Source: JABJJH01 sp047631095 (GTDB lineage Bacteria > Pseudomonadota > Alphaproteobacteria > UBA8366 > GCA-2717185). From it: DNA of 19,966 nt. Positions 5,911 to 13,653 of the stretch are shown one piece after another (position 1 is the stretch's first letter; each line of letters begins with the position of its first letter). The notes under the pieces are model-generated. The model was not told where the DNA came from, did not search any database, and was given only the letters and a program-made list of their open reading frames with translations. The position numbers and the translations under genes were made by a program. The stretch spans positions 1 to 19,966 of the forward strand of contig JBLHZD010000028.1 of assembly GCA_047631095.1 (NCBI GenBank), written 5' to 3'.

Positions 5911-7146
5911 CTAAAAATTATCACGAAACCACCCTCCCAGACGGCCAAAGCGACCGTTTCTCGAGGCCCGGTTTGCGGGCGTCAGTCTGATTTCGCCGCG
6001 ATTATCCAGGGCGTAGGACAGCAGCCCGGCGCCGGTCGCAAAGGCGGGGCCTTCCGTCGCCTCCGCCAGACCGGTGGTGCGGATCGGTCGGCCCATGCGA
6101 ACCTGTTTGTCGAGGATTTGGCTGGTCAATTCACGAACACCGGGTAACTGACTGGCGCCGCCGGTCAAGACGACCCGTCGGCCCGCGACCCGGTCCATGC
6201 CGCTGTGCTCCAGCTTGGCGCGGACAATTTCCAGCGTTTCCTCCAGTCGGGGCGCGATGATGCTGACGAGGAAGGATTTCGGCACCCGGTTATTGACGCC
6301 TTCGTCATCTTCGCCAATTTGCGGCGCGTCGACGATTTCCCGTTCGTCGGTCGGCGAGGGCAAAGCGCCCCCATGGAGGGTTTTCAGGCGCTCCGCATGA
6401 TTAAGCGGCGTCGACAGGCCCCGGGCGATGTCATGAGTGACATGAACGCCGCCGACCGGCGCGCTATCGGCGTGCACCATGGCGCCGTTGAAAAAGACCG
6501 CGAAGGAGGTGGTGCCGCCGCCCATTTCGATGAGCGTGACGCCGAGATCCATTTCGTCCTCGACCAGGCAGGACAGGCCGGATGCGTACGGGCTGACAAC
6601 ATGGGCGCTGACATTCAAATGACAGCGTTGAATACAGGTGTTCAGGTTTTGCACCGCGCCGGCCAGGGTCGTGATCATGTGGACATGCACGCCCAGTGTT
6701 TGCCCGTGCATGTTGCGGGGGTCGCGGATGCCATTGGAGCCGTCAATCCGGTAACCAACGGGGATGGAATGAATGAGCGCGCGCTCTGGCGGGTGATCGC
6801 GCAGCTTGTTCTCGTTTAAAAGTTTGCGAATTTCGCTATCGCCAATCGCGCCGCTGCCGATGGCGGTTTCTGTTTCCACGGTGTGGCTCGTCGGTCCGCC
6901 GCCTGAGATGCTGACGACCACGTCATGAATGGTCACGCCCGCCATTTGTTCTGCTGCGTTGACCGCAGCGATGATGGATTGCTCCGCCTGTTCCATATCG
7001 ATGATCGCCCCGGCCTTGAGGCCCTGGCTGGCGTGATGGCCGATGCCGATGATTCGCGCACCGAGCTCGTCATCGATCTCGGCGACGAAACAGCAAATTT
7101 TCGTCGTTCCGACATCCAGCGCCGCGATTATTCCTTTTCGAGCCAA
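5911..7146 (-). CDS. ftsA: Cell division protein FtsA
   Basis: FtsA is an actin-fold ATPase that tethers FtsZ to the membrane and activates septal wall synthesis. The 411-residue protein has the phosphate-1 loop ALDVGTTKICC (9-19), the SHS2/1C domain about 80-160, the phosphate-2 motif MGGGTTSFAVF (208-218) and the adenosine motif LTGGASQLPG. It ends with an amphipathic, basic-aromatic tail, RFGRLGGWFRDNF, the membrane-targeting helix. The start is TTG (7146-7144): upstream in frame only non-start codons occur before a TAA at 7173-7171, which is the ftsQ stop, and the next in-frame Met is residue 51, beyond the first nucleotide-binding motif. GAGGGA lies 4 bases before the TTG. The gap to ftsQ is 24 bases. 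Confidence 0.98.
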   Translation of the reverse strand: MARKGIIAALDVGTTKICCFVAEIDDELGARIIGIGHHASQGLKAGAIIDMEQAEQSIIAAVNAAEQMAGVTIHDVVVSISGGGPTSHTVETETAIGSGAIGDSEIRKLLNENKLRDHPPERALIHSIPVGYRIDGSNGIRDPRNMHGQTLGVHVHMITTLAGAVQNLNTCIQRCHLNVSAHVVSPYASGLSCLVEDEMDLGVTLIEMGGGTTSFAVFFNGAMVHADSAPVGGVHVTHDIARGLSTPLNHAERLKTLHGGALPSPTDEREIVDAPQIGEDDEGVNNRVPKSFLVSIIAPRLEETLEIVRAKLEHSGMDRVAGRRVVLTGGASQLPGVRELTSQILDKQVRMGRPIRTTGLAEATEGPAFATGAGLLSYALDNRGEIRLTPANRASRNGRFGRLGGWFRDNF

Positions 7147-7170
7147 CGTATCCCTCGTCCTGTTCTCGTG

Positions 7171-8037
7171 TTACGTGCTGCCGTCACGGCGTTTACGGGC
7201 GGCTTCCGGACGCATGCGCACAATCAGGCGATCCGGTATTCTCATGTCGACCGTGGTGATGTCGCGATCCAGCAGGGCGTGTTCCTGATCCAGCTCGATC
7301 AATTTCTTCCAGGCGTCTTCCGGGTTTTGTTCCGGCAGGCGCACGTCAATCTGATCTTCCAACCGCAAATTCCAGCGCCGCCCGCCAACCCAGACGGCGG
7401 CGGTCACCCGTCGCATCAAATCCGGGGCGCCCGATAACATTTTCAACAATTTCGCTGCATGCTTTGGCGCGTCGGCGCCAACGATGACCTTGAGATGACC
7501 GTATCGGTCCAGACCTTCGCGACCGATGACCACGCCTTCATCGTCGACCAGCACCAGTCGGCCTTTGCGTTGCCAGATCGCCATGGCGCGCCGCTCGCGG
7601 ATGTGGACATAAATGGTGTCGGGAAAGCGCCGCTCTACAATGGCGTCGGCGATCCAGTCCAGTTTGGTGAGCCGGGCGCGCGCATCGACAGGGTCATAGG
7701 CCAGGATCGGCGCATTTTGATGCGCGTCGAGCGCCAGCATAATTTGTTCCTGAGTCGTCTCCTGTCGGCCTTCGACAAAAACATCTTCAATTGAGAGTCC
7801 GGCGTTGGCGGTCGCGGCAAAGAAAGATTGTTCCACCTGCGCGCCGATTGCCGCGACGTGGCCTCGGTCCACAGCCCAATAGCCGCCATAGGATGCGGCC
7901 CCGATGAGCATCGAAAGGGCGGCGACGATCATCGCCGGACGGGTCCAGCGTGGTAAGGTGCGGCGGCGCTTCGCGGTTTTGCGCGCGACAGTCCGGCGCG
8001 GTGCTTGCTTTTTGGCGGGCGGGTTTACGCGTCGCAT
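7171..8037 (-). CDS. ftsQ: Cell division protein FtsQ
   Basis: FtsQ is a bitopic inner-membrane protein that links early and late divisome parts through FtsL and FtsB. With the start chosen here the protein has 288 residues: a very basic cytoplasmic tail (1-33), a transmembrane segment about 34-53, a POTRA domain about 81-149 (LSIEDVFVEGRQ to IYVHIRERR) and the FtsQ beta domain behind it (AMAIWQRKGRLVLVDDEGVV). The frame is open to a GTG at 8157, but that would add 40 non-conserved residues inside ddl. The ATG at 8037 directly begins the basic tail and has GGAG 8 bases upstream, so I prefer it. It overlaps the end of ddl by 13 bases, which suggests coupling. Confidence 0.95.
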   Translation of the reverse strand: MRRVNPPAKKQAPRRTVARKTAKRRRTLPRWTRPAMIVAALSMLIGAASYGGYWAVDRGHVAAIGAQVEQSFFAATANAGLSIEDVFVEGRQETTQEQIMLALDAHQNAPILAYDPVDARARLTKLDWIADAIVERRFPDTIYVHIRERRAMAIWQRKGRLVLVDDEGVVIGREGLDRYGHLKVIVGADAPKHAAKLLKMLSGAPDLMRRVTAAVWVGGRRWNLRLEDQIDVRLPEQNPEDAWKKLIELDQEHALLDRDITTVDMRIPDRLIVRMRPEAARKRRDGST

Positions 8038-8939
8038 GCTGCGTTCTCCACCATCCAGCCGACAAATTGCGGAAAGTCGATCCCCGCATGGGCGGCCTGT
8101 TCGGGCGCCAGGGATAAGGGCGTCATGCCCGGCTGCGTGTTTACTTCCAGCATCCACAACGCGCCCGGTTGACGTTCGCAGTCGTCATACCGGAAGTCGG
8201 CGCGACTGACGCCGCGACAACCCAGCGCGCGATGCGCGGTTTCTGCGTAGTTCATGGCGTCTTGGGCGACCGAATCCGGGACCGGCGCCGGGCACAAATG
8301 TTCGGTTTTACCATCGGTGTATTTTGCTTCGTAGTCGTAAAACCCATTGAGCGGGCGCAGCTCGGTCACACCCAAGGCGCGTCCCCCCATGACGACGACG
8401 GTCAGTTCGCGCCCCGGAATATAGGGCTCCACCAGCGCGTCGCAGTTTTTTGGCCAATCGTCCAATGGCGGGCGATTATCGCCGGGGCGAATGATATGAA
8501 CGCCGACGCTGGAGCCTTCATTGACCGGCTTGATGACATAAGGCGGATCTGGCATTTCCGCATCGGCCAGCGCGCTTTGTTCAAAAATGCGGTCATCGGG
8601 ACAGGGAATGCCGTTCGCCTTGAAAATGATTTTTGCGCGTTGCTTGTGCATGGCGAGGGCTGAAGCGAGAACACCGGAATGCGTATAGGGCACGGCCATC
8701 ATGTCGAGTAGGCCCTGAATGGCGCCGTCTTCACCGAACCGGCCGTGCAACGCGTTGAACACCACATCGGGCGCCGGGGTGAGGGCGGCGACAAGGCCTT
8801 TCATGTCGCGCGTAACATCAATGCGGCTGACGGAATATCCGGCGCTCTCCAGCGCATCGGCGCATGCGAGGCCGCTCGCAAGCGAGACCTCGCGCTCCAC
8901 CGACCAGCCGCCATAAAAAACCGCGACGGATTTAACCAT
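8025..8939 (-). CDS. ddl: D-alanine--D-alanine ligase
   Basis: This ATP-grasp enzyme joins two D-alanines into the dipeptide that MurF adds to the peptidoglycan precursor. The 304-residue length matches DdlB-type enzymes. Visible motifs are GGWSVEREVSL (10-20) with E15 near the first D-Ala, HGRFGEDGAIQGLLD (65-79), the ATP-binding loop EGSSVGV (141-147), YDYEAKY (201-207), RADF (246-249) and the metal and substrate block LEVNTQPGMT (264-273), with E265 and N267 as magnesium ligands. The ATG has GGGAGG 6 bases upstream. It overlaps murB by 8 bases and ftsQ by 13. A single ddl beside murB and ftsQ is the usual arrangement in proteobacteria. Confidence 0.97.
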   Translation of the reverse strand: MVKSVAVFYGGWSVEREVSLASGLACADALESAGYSVSRIDVTRDMKGLVAALTPAPDVVFNALHGRFGEDGAIQGLLDMMAVPYTHSGVLASALAMHKQRAKIIFKANGIPCPDDRIFEQSALADAEMPDPPYVIKPVNEGSSVGVHIIRPGDNRPPLDDWPKNCDALVEPYIPGRELTVVVMGGRALGVTELRPLNGFYDYEAKYTDGKTEHLCPAPVPDSVAQDAMNYAETAHRALGCRGVSRADFRYDDCERQPGALWMLEVNTQPGMTPLSLAPEQAAHAGIDFPQFVGWMVENAACDA

Positions 8940-9867
8940 GACGCGCCTCCCTGGGGTCCTTGGACCCTAACCGCTGGATTTCCCATTCAAGCGCGACGCC
9001 GCTGGATCGTTGGACCCGTCGGCGAACCTCTTCGCCAAGGCCTTCCAGATCGGCGGCGGTCGCATCGCCGGTATTGATCAGGAAATTGCAGTGCTGTTCG
9101 GAGACTTGCGCGCCGCCACGAACCAGCCCTCGGCATCCCGCCGCGTCGACAAGCTCCCAGGCTTTCAGGTTTGGCGGGTTCTTGAAGGTCGATCCACCGG
9201 TGCGGGTGCGGATGGGTTGGGACTCGCCGCGCGCGGTGGCGATGTCGGCCATTTGCGCCGCGATTTCCTCGGTCGCGCCCAAGTGAACCCGCAATTCGGC
9301 GCTGATAAAAATCCAGTCTTCCGGTGCGTTGCAATGGCGGTAGGAATACCCGAGCGCGTCGGGTGTTGTTTCATGCAAGGTTCCGGCGCGATCAACGGCC
9401 CGGGCGCGGATCAGCACATCTTTGATTTCTGTTCCATACGCCCCGGCGTTCATCCGCAGCGCGCCGCTAATAGCGCCGGGAATGCCCGACAGAAACGCCA
9501 GACCTGACTGCTTTTCGCGCGCTGCGGCCCGCGCGACCGTAATGTTCAGCGCCGCCGCGCCCACATGCGCTACATCGTCCTCGAATTCGATATTTGAAAA
9601 GGCGCCGCCCAGTCGGATAACCACGCCAGGCACGCCGCCATCGCGAACCAGCAGGTTGGAGCCCGCGCCGATCACCGTGACCGGAATGTCGCGCGGCGTT
9701 TCCGTGAGAAAATGACGCAGGTCTGCGAGATCGGCGGGGGTGAAAACAATTTCCGCCGGACCACCGACCTTGAACCACATGATCCGGCCAAGGTTGAAAT
9801 TCTCGACATACTCGCCCCTGACGGGGGGCAAGCGATCAACAAGGGTGCGAATTTTCGTCATGAGCAT
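8932..9867 (-). CDS. murB: UDP-N-acetylenolpyruvoylglucosamine reductase MurB
   Basis: MurB is an FAD enzyme that reduces the enolpyruvyl group to UDP-MurNAc with NADPH. The 311 residues show the FAD-binding motif GAGSNLLV (67-74), GIPGAISGALRMNAGAYG (128-145), GYSYR (173-177), the serine proton donor S226 in GGSTFKNP and the catalytic glutamate E296 in LEWEIQ. The size is closer to the shorter type II enzymes than to E. coli MurB. Two starts are possible: ATG at 9867, 10 bases inside murC, and ATG at 9861, which forms an ATGA overlap with the murC stop. A purine-rich GAGA lies about 10 bases before the first, so I chose that one; the two differ by only two residues. Confidence 0.96.
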   Translation of the reverse strand: MLMTKIRTLVDRLPPVRGEYVENFNLGRIMWFKVGGPAEIVFTPADLADLRHFLTETPRDIPVTVIGAGSNLLVRDGGVPGVVIRLGGAFSNIEFEDDVAHVGAAALNITVARAAAREKQSGLAFLSGIPGAISGALRMNAGAYGTEIKDVLIRARAVDRAGTLHETTPDALGYSYRHCNAPEDWIFISAELRVHLGATEEIAAQMADIATARGESQPIRTRTGGSTFKNPPNLKAWELVDAAGCRGLVRGGAQVSEQHCNFLINTGDATAADLEGLGEEVRRRVQRSSGVALEWEIQRLGSKDPREARHG

Positions 9868-11294
9868 AACCGCGCCGTCTCTTTCGCCGCGTCAGAAAGC
9901 CGCCGCAATTCGTCCGGCAGGGACTGGGCCCAATTGGTAATGGTGCCAGCGCCAAGACAGAGCACGTAGTCGCCGGATTCCATCATGTCGAACAAAATTT
10001 CAGAAAGGTCGCTCGGGTCTTCCATGTATTCGACATAGCGGTGTCCGCGCGTTTGTAATCCTTCGACAAGCGCGTTGCCGTCGATGCCGTCAATGGGATC
10101 TTCCCCGGCAGCGTGAACGGGCGCGACAATCACCGTATCGGCGTCATTGAAACAGGTGCAGAATTCTTCAAACAGCGCCATGAGGCGAGAGAAGCGATGG
10201 GGTTGCACTACAGCGATGACGCGATTGCGGCTGACGCCGCGCGCCGCATTCAGGACGGCGGCGATCTCCACCGGGTGATGGCCATAATCATCAATGATGG
10301 TGACGCCGTTCACCACGCCGGTTTTGGTGAACCGCCGTTTAACGCCGGAGAACCGCCGTAACCCTTCGGCGATTTTTTCATCCGGCAGGTTCATTTCCTG
10401 CGCGACGGCGATCGCCGCCAGCGCATTGGCGACATTGTGTTCCCCGAACATCGGTAGAACGAGGCCTTCCAGTGTACGGCGTCCGTCGTTTCGGGTTTCG
10501 ATATCAACGTCGAACATTGTGCCGTCAGCAATTATGCGTAAGTCTCGACCGCGAATTTCAGCCTGGGGGCTAAATCCGTACGTGATGATGCGCCGGTCGC
10601 TGATCTTGCCGATCAGGGCCTGAACATCGGCATGGTCGATGCACAGAACGGCGAAGCCATAAAACGGAATGTTCTGGATAAAGGTCTGGAAGGCGTCTTT
10701 TTCGGCTTCAAACGTGCCGTAATGGTCCAGATGCTCCGGATCGAGATTGGTGACCACGGCGATGGTCGCCGGCAGCTTCGTGAAGGTGCCGTCCGATTCA
10801 TCAGCTTCCACCACCATCCATTCGCCATCGCCGAGCCGCGCGTTTGTGCCATAGGCGTTGATGATGCCGCCATTAATGACCGTGGGGTCCAGCTCGGCGG
10901 CCTCCAGCAAGGACGTGATCATGGAAGTTGTTGTGGTTTTTCCGTGCGTGCCGCCGACGGCGATTGACCATTTCAAGCGCATCAATTCCGCCAACATTTC
11001 GGCGCGCCGGACCACGGGAATCATCTGCGCCTTCGCGGCGACGACCTCGGGATTGCTTGGGTTGATCGCGGAGGAGACGACGATGACCTGCGCGCCGTCA
11101 ATATTGGCGGCGTCATGCCCGATGGCGACGGCGACGCCCAGATCGCGCAGTCGTAGCACATTGGCGCCGTCCGACACGTCGCTGCCTTGTACCTGATAGC
11201 CAAGATTGTGCAGAATTTCCGCGATTCCGGACATGCCGATCCCGCCGATTCCGACGAAATGGATGACGCCGATGGATAAGGGCATCGCTCTCAT
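9858..11294 (-). CDS. murC: UDP-N-acetylmuramate--L-alanine ligase MurC
   Basis: MurC is the ATP-dependent ligase that adds the first amino acid, L-alanine, to UDP-MurNAc in the cytoplasm. The 478-residue protein has the three Mur ligase domains: the N-terminal Rossmann-like domain with FVGIGGIGMSGIAEIL (13-28), the central ATPase domain with P-loop GTHGKTTTT (115-123), EADESDGTF and NLDPEHLDHYG, and a C-terminal domain with DDYGHHPVEI and QPHRFSR. These are specific enough to tell MurC from MurD, E and F. The ATG overlaps the murG stop as ATGA and has AGGAGG 7 bases upstream. The 3' end overlaps murB by 10 bases. Confidence 0.98.
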   Translation of the reverse strand: MRAMPLSIGVIHFVGIGGIGMSGIAEILHNLGYQVQGSDVSDGANVLRLRDLGVAVAIGHDAANIDGAQVIVVSSAINPSNPEVVAAKAQMIPVVRRAEMLAELMRLKWSIAVGGTHGKTTTTSMITSLLEAAELDPTVINGGIINAYGTNARLGDGEWMVVEADESDGTFTKLPATIAVVTNLDPEHLDHYGTFEAEKDAFQTFIQNIPFYGFAVLCIDHADVQALIGKISDRRIITYGFSPQAEIRGRDLRIIADGTMFDVDIETRNDGRRTLEGLVLPMFGEHNVANALAAIAVAQEMNLPDEKIAEGLRRFSGVKRRFTKTGVVNGVTIIDDYGHHPVEIAAVLNAARGVSRNRVIAVVQPHRFSRLMALFEEFCTCFNDADTVIVAPVHAAGEDPIDGIDGNALVEGLQTRGHRYVEYMEDPSDLSEILFDMMESGDYVLCLGAGTITNWAQSLPDELRRLSDAAKETARLCS

Positions 11295-12538
11295 GCCAGG
11301 GCCTCCTGTCTTGCTACGCCGAGCGTATTGCCATTTCCATTGCCATTTCCATTTCCATTGGCGACCCCGTCCACCACATCGGCCAACCGGCCCGCGGCTT
11401 CGGCGACGCCCAGCAATGCGGCGCAGCGCGCAGCGGTCTCTAATGTCGAGGGGGTGGAAAACAACGACGTCAGACGCGACGACAGGGTTTCCTTTGTAAA
11501 ATCATCATTAGGGATCATCCAGGCGCCACCCGCATCGCACAATCGCGCGGCGTTGATGGTCTGGTGATCGTCAATGGCGTGCGGATAGGGCGCCAAAATT
11601 GCGGGGCGTCCCGCAGCGGTAAGCTCTGCAATGGTCGAAGCGCCGGCGCGGCAAATCAGCAGATGCGCGGCTTGAATCTGCGCCGGCATATCGTCCAGGA
11701 AGGTACGCAAATCAGCCTCGACGCCGGCGGTCCGGTATTTTGCCTGTGCGTCGGCCAGATCTTCCGCGCGGCATTGCTGGACCACGCGCACACGATTGCG
11801 GAATTCGTCCGGCAAGGTCGCCAGCGCTTCGGGTACGACGGCGCTGAAAATATGCGCGCCTTGTGATCCGCCGATGATCAACAGCCGGATTGGGCTATTG
11901 GCGCTGACCCCGGATTCGATTCCGGTATAGGCGCGCCCCTGAAGCGCTGCGATGGTGGCGCGGATCGGGTTTCCGGTCCAGACGTTGCGCGGCCGATCAG
12001 TATTGCGAAGGTGCGAGGTCGTCTTGAAGGCGGTTGCGATGCGGGTCGCCTTGGGCGCCAGAAACCGGTTGGCGCGGCCGAGCACGGCGTTTTGTTCATG
12101 GATGACGGTCTTTAGGCCCAGATGGCTGGCCGCCAACAAGGTTGGCACGGTGGGATAGCCGCCAAACCCGACCACGACGGCGGGGTTGAGATCGCGCAAT
12201 AAGCGGCGCGCCTGAAAATAACCGACCGCCAGCTTTGAGAGCGCAATGATTTTTGCAAGAGGACCGCGACCGCTGACGCCTGCGGCCTTGATGAAATAAG
12301 TGTCGAGACCCTCGAGTGGCGATGAGGGCGCGGTCTCGGCGTTGGGCGGGCGTTTTGCGTCGGCTTGCGGCGTATAGGATTCGCCGCGCCGGTCGGTGAT
12401 GAGCGCCAGTTGAAACCCGCGCGCGTCCAATTCCTGCGCCAGCGCCTGTGCGGGAAAAACATGACCGCCCGTGCCGCCGCTCGACAGCACGATTAGTTTT
12501 TTGTTTGAAGGTGTTGTGGTATTTGCGGTTACGGTCAT
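11291..12538 (-). CDS. murG: UDP-GlcNAc:undecaprenyl-PP-MurNAc-pentapeptide transferase MurG
   Basis: MurG adds GlcNAc to lipid I on the inner face of the membrane, making lipid II. It is a GT-B glycosyltransferase; the glycine loop GGTGGHVFPA (21-30), GGYPT (126-130), HEQN (147-150), the second glycine loop IGGSQGA and the donor-binding block CRAGASTIAELTAAGRPAIL are all present. At 415 residues it is longer than E. coli MurG (355). Part of the extra length is a Pro/Ala-rich insert at about 52-78, after the first glycine loop region, and part is an odd tail with Asn-Gly repeats at 394-404. The ATG overlaps the ftsW stop as ATGA with GGGAGG 6 bases upstream. Confidence 0.97.
   Translation of the reverse strand: MTVTANTTTPSNKKLIVLSSGGTGGHVFPAQALAQELDARGFQLALITDRRGESYTPQADAKRPPNAETAPSSPLEGLDTYFIKAAGVSGRGPLAKIIALSKLAVGYFQARRLLRDLNPAVVVGFGGYPTVPTLLAASHLGLKTVIHEQNAVLGRANRFLAPKATRIATAFKTTSHLRNTDRPRNVWTGNPIRATIAALQGRAYTGIESGVSANSPIRLLIIGGSQGAHIFSAVVPEALATLPDEFRNRVRVVQQCRAEDLADAQAKYRTAGVEADLRTFLDDMPAQIQAAHLLICRAGASTIAELTAAGRPAILAPYPHAIDDHQTINAARLCDAGGAWMIPNDDFTKETLSSRLTSLFSTPSTLETAARCAALLGVAEAAGRLADVVDGVANGNGNGNGNGNTLGVARQEALA
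11327..11360 (-). repeat. Hexamer repeat coding an Asn-Gly tract in MurG
   Basis: Five hexamers in a row (CCATTT or CCATTG on the plus strand, 11331-11360) encode alternating Asn and Gly, residues 394-404 of MurG. The tract lies after the last conserved part of the enzyme, about 11 residues before the stop. The unit is a multiple of three, so slippage would change tail length without breaking the frame. Confidence 0.85.
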
Positions 12539-13653
12539 TCTTGGCCTCCCGCGCGTTTGCGCGTCAACGCCAGCAACATGCCCATGCCAAACGCCAGTGC
12601 GAGCAACGACGACCCGCCATAGGAAATAAACGGCAAGGTCATGCCCTTGGTCGGCATGAGGCTCAATGTGGACGCCATATTAATCAGCGCCTGCAGGCCA
12701 AATTGCACCAGCAACCCGGTCACCGCGAGCACGACGAACAGATCCGTTTCCTGCAGAATCCGCGAAAACCCACGCAGGACAATTGCGGCGAATACGGAGA
12801 CGATAAACAGACAGGCGATCAGGCCGAATTCCTCGCCCGCCACCGCCAGAATGAAATCGGCGTGGGCGTCGGGTATGCTGGTCTTTACGGTGCCGTGGCC
12901 GGGGCCGCGACCAAACAATCCACCGTTCAGGAAGGCGTCCATAGCGCGTTCGGCTTGATAATTGTCGCCAACGGCCGGGTTCAAAAATCGGTCGATCCGG
13001 CTGGCCACATGGTCAAACAGAAGGTAGGCGGCGATGCTGGCGCCCAACCCGACGATGGCGAACAGGCACACCCAGACCATCGGCAGTCCGACCAGGAACC
13101 ATTGGGCGAACCAGACGACCGTCACGACAATTATTTGGCCGACATCGGGTTGCAGCAACAGCAGCGTGACCACGACGACATATAAACCCGCCGCGATCCA
13201 GTACCCGGGAATGTCGGCGCCCAGACGCCGCGCCGCGAAAACCCACGCGGCGACGACGGCGAAGGCGGGCTTCACGAATTCGGAGGGCTGCAAAGAAAAC
13301 CCGGCGATGGGCAGCCAGCGATGTGCGCCTTTGATCTCCGGTCCAAAAAACAAGGTCAGTATCAGAAGGCCGATAGAACCCGCAAACGCCGCGACCGCCA
13401 ATCGGCGGATGCGTTGCACGGGCAACATGGAGACCATGAACAATATGAGGGCGGCAGGCCCCAAAACCATGGCCTGTCGGCGCAGGAAATGTTGTGGATC
13501 CAATCCGATCCGCTCTGCGACAGGTGGGCTGGCGGCGGCAATGAACATGATCCCGAAGGCAGCCAGAACGGCAAAGCCCAGCAGGGTCCAGCGATCCACG
13601 GTCCACCACCAGCGCCCGAAGATTGAGCTGTCATCGCGTGCAATTGCGGGCAT
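12535..13653 (-). CDS. ftsW: Septal peptidoglycan glycosyltransferase FtsW (SEDS family)
   Basis: FtsW is a polytopic membrane protein that polymerises lipid II at the septum together with FtsI. With the start used here it has 372 residues and about ten hydrophobic segments. SEDS motifs are KGAHRWLPI (109-117), LQPSEFVKPA (121-130), GRGPGHGTVK (248-257), AHADFILAVAGEEFG (263-277) with D266 at the place of the catalytic aspartate, and PTKGMTLPFISYGGSS (334-349). The open frame continues to 13758, but those 35 residues lie inside murD and are arginine-rich noise. The ATG at 13653 has GGGGAGG 10 bases upstream and shares one base with the murD stop (TGATG). It ends in an ATGA overlap with murG. 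Confidence 0.97.
   Translation of the reverse strand: MPAIARDDSSIFGRWWWTVDRWTLLGFAVLAAFGIMFIAAASPPVAERIGLDPQHFLRRQAMVLGPAALILFMVSMLPVQRIRRLAVAAFAGSIGLLILTLFFGPEIKGAHRWLPIAGFSLQPSEFVKPAFAVVAAWVFAARRLGADIPGYWIAAGLYVVVVTLLLLQPDVGQIIVVTVVWFAQWFLVGLPMVWVCLFAIVGLGASIAAYLLFDHVASRIDRFLNPAVGDNYQAERAMDAFLNGGLFGRGPGHGTVKTSIPDAHADFILAVAGEEFGLIACLFIVSVFAAIVLRGFSRILQETDLFVVLAVTGLLVQFGLQALINMASTLSLMPTKGMTLPFISYGGSSLLALAFGMGMLLALTRKRAGGQE

Noticed and set aside
5742..5948. 68-codon minus-strand frame filling the ftsA-ftsZ gap
   Set aside because: It overlaps the ends of both genes in another frame, has no recognisable features and would run through the ftsZ ribosome binding site.
4966..6147. 393-codon open frame on the plus strand across ftsZ and ftsA
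   Set aside because: It is antisense to two unmistakable genes, has no recognisable family features, and is the kind of long shadow frame that GC-rich codon use produces.
8038..8157. N-terminal extension of FtsQ by 40 residues
   Set aside because: It lies entirely within ddl and the extra residues do not resemble an FtsQ tail; the ATG at 8037 has a proper ribosome binding site.
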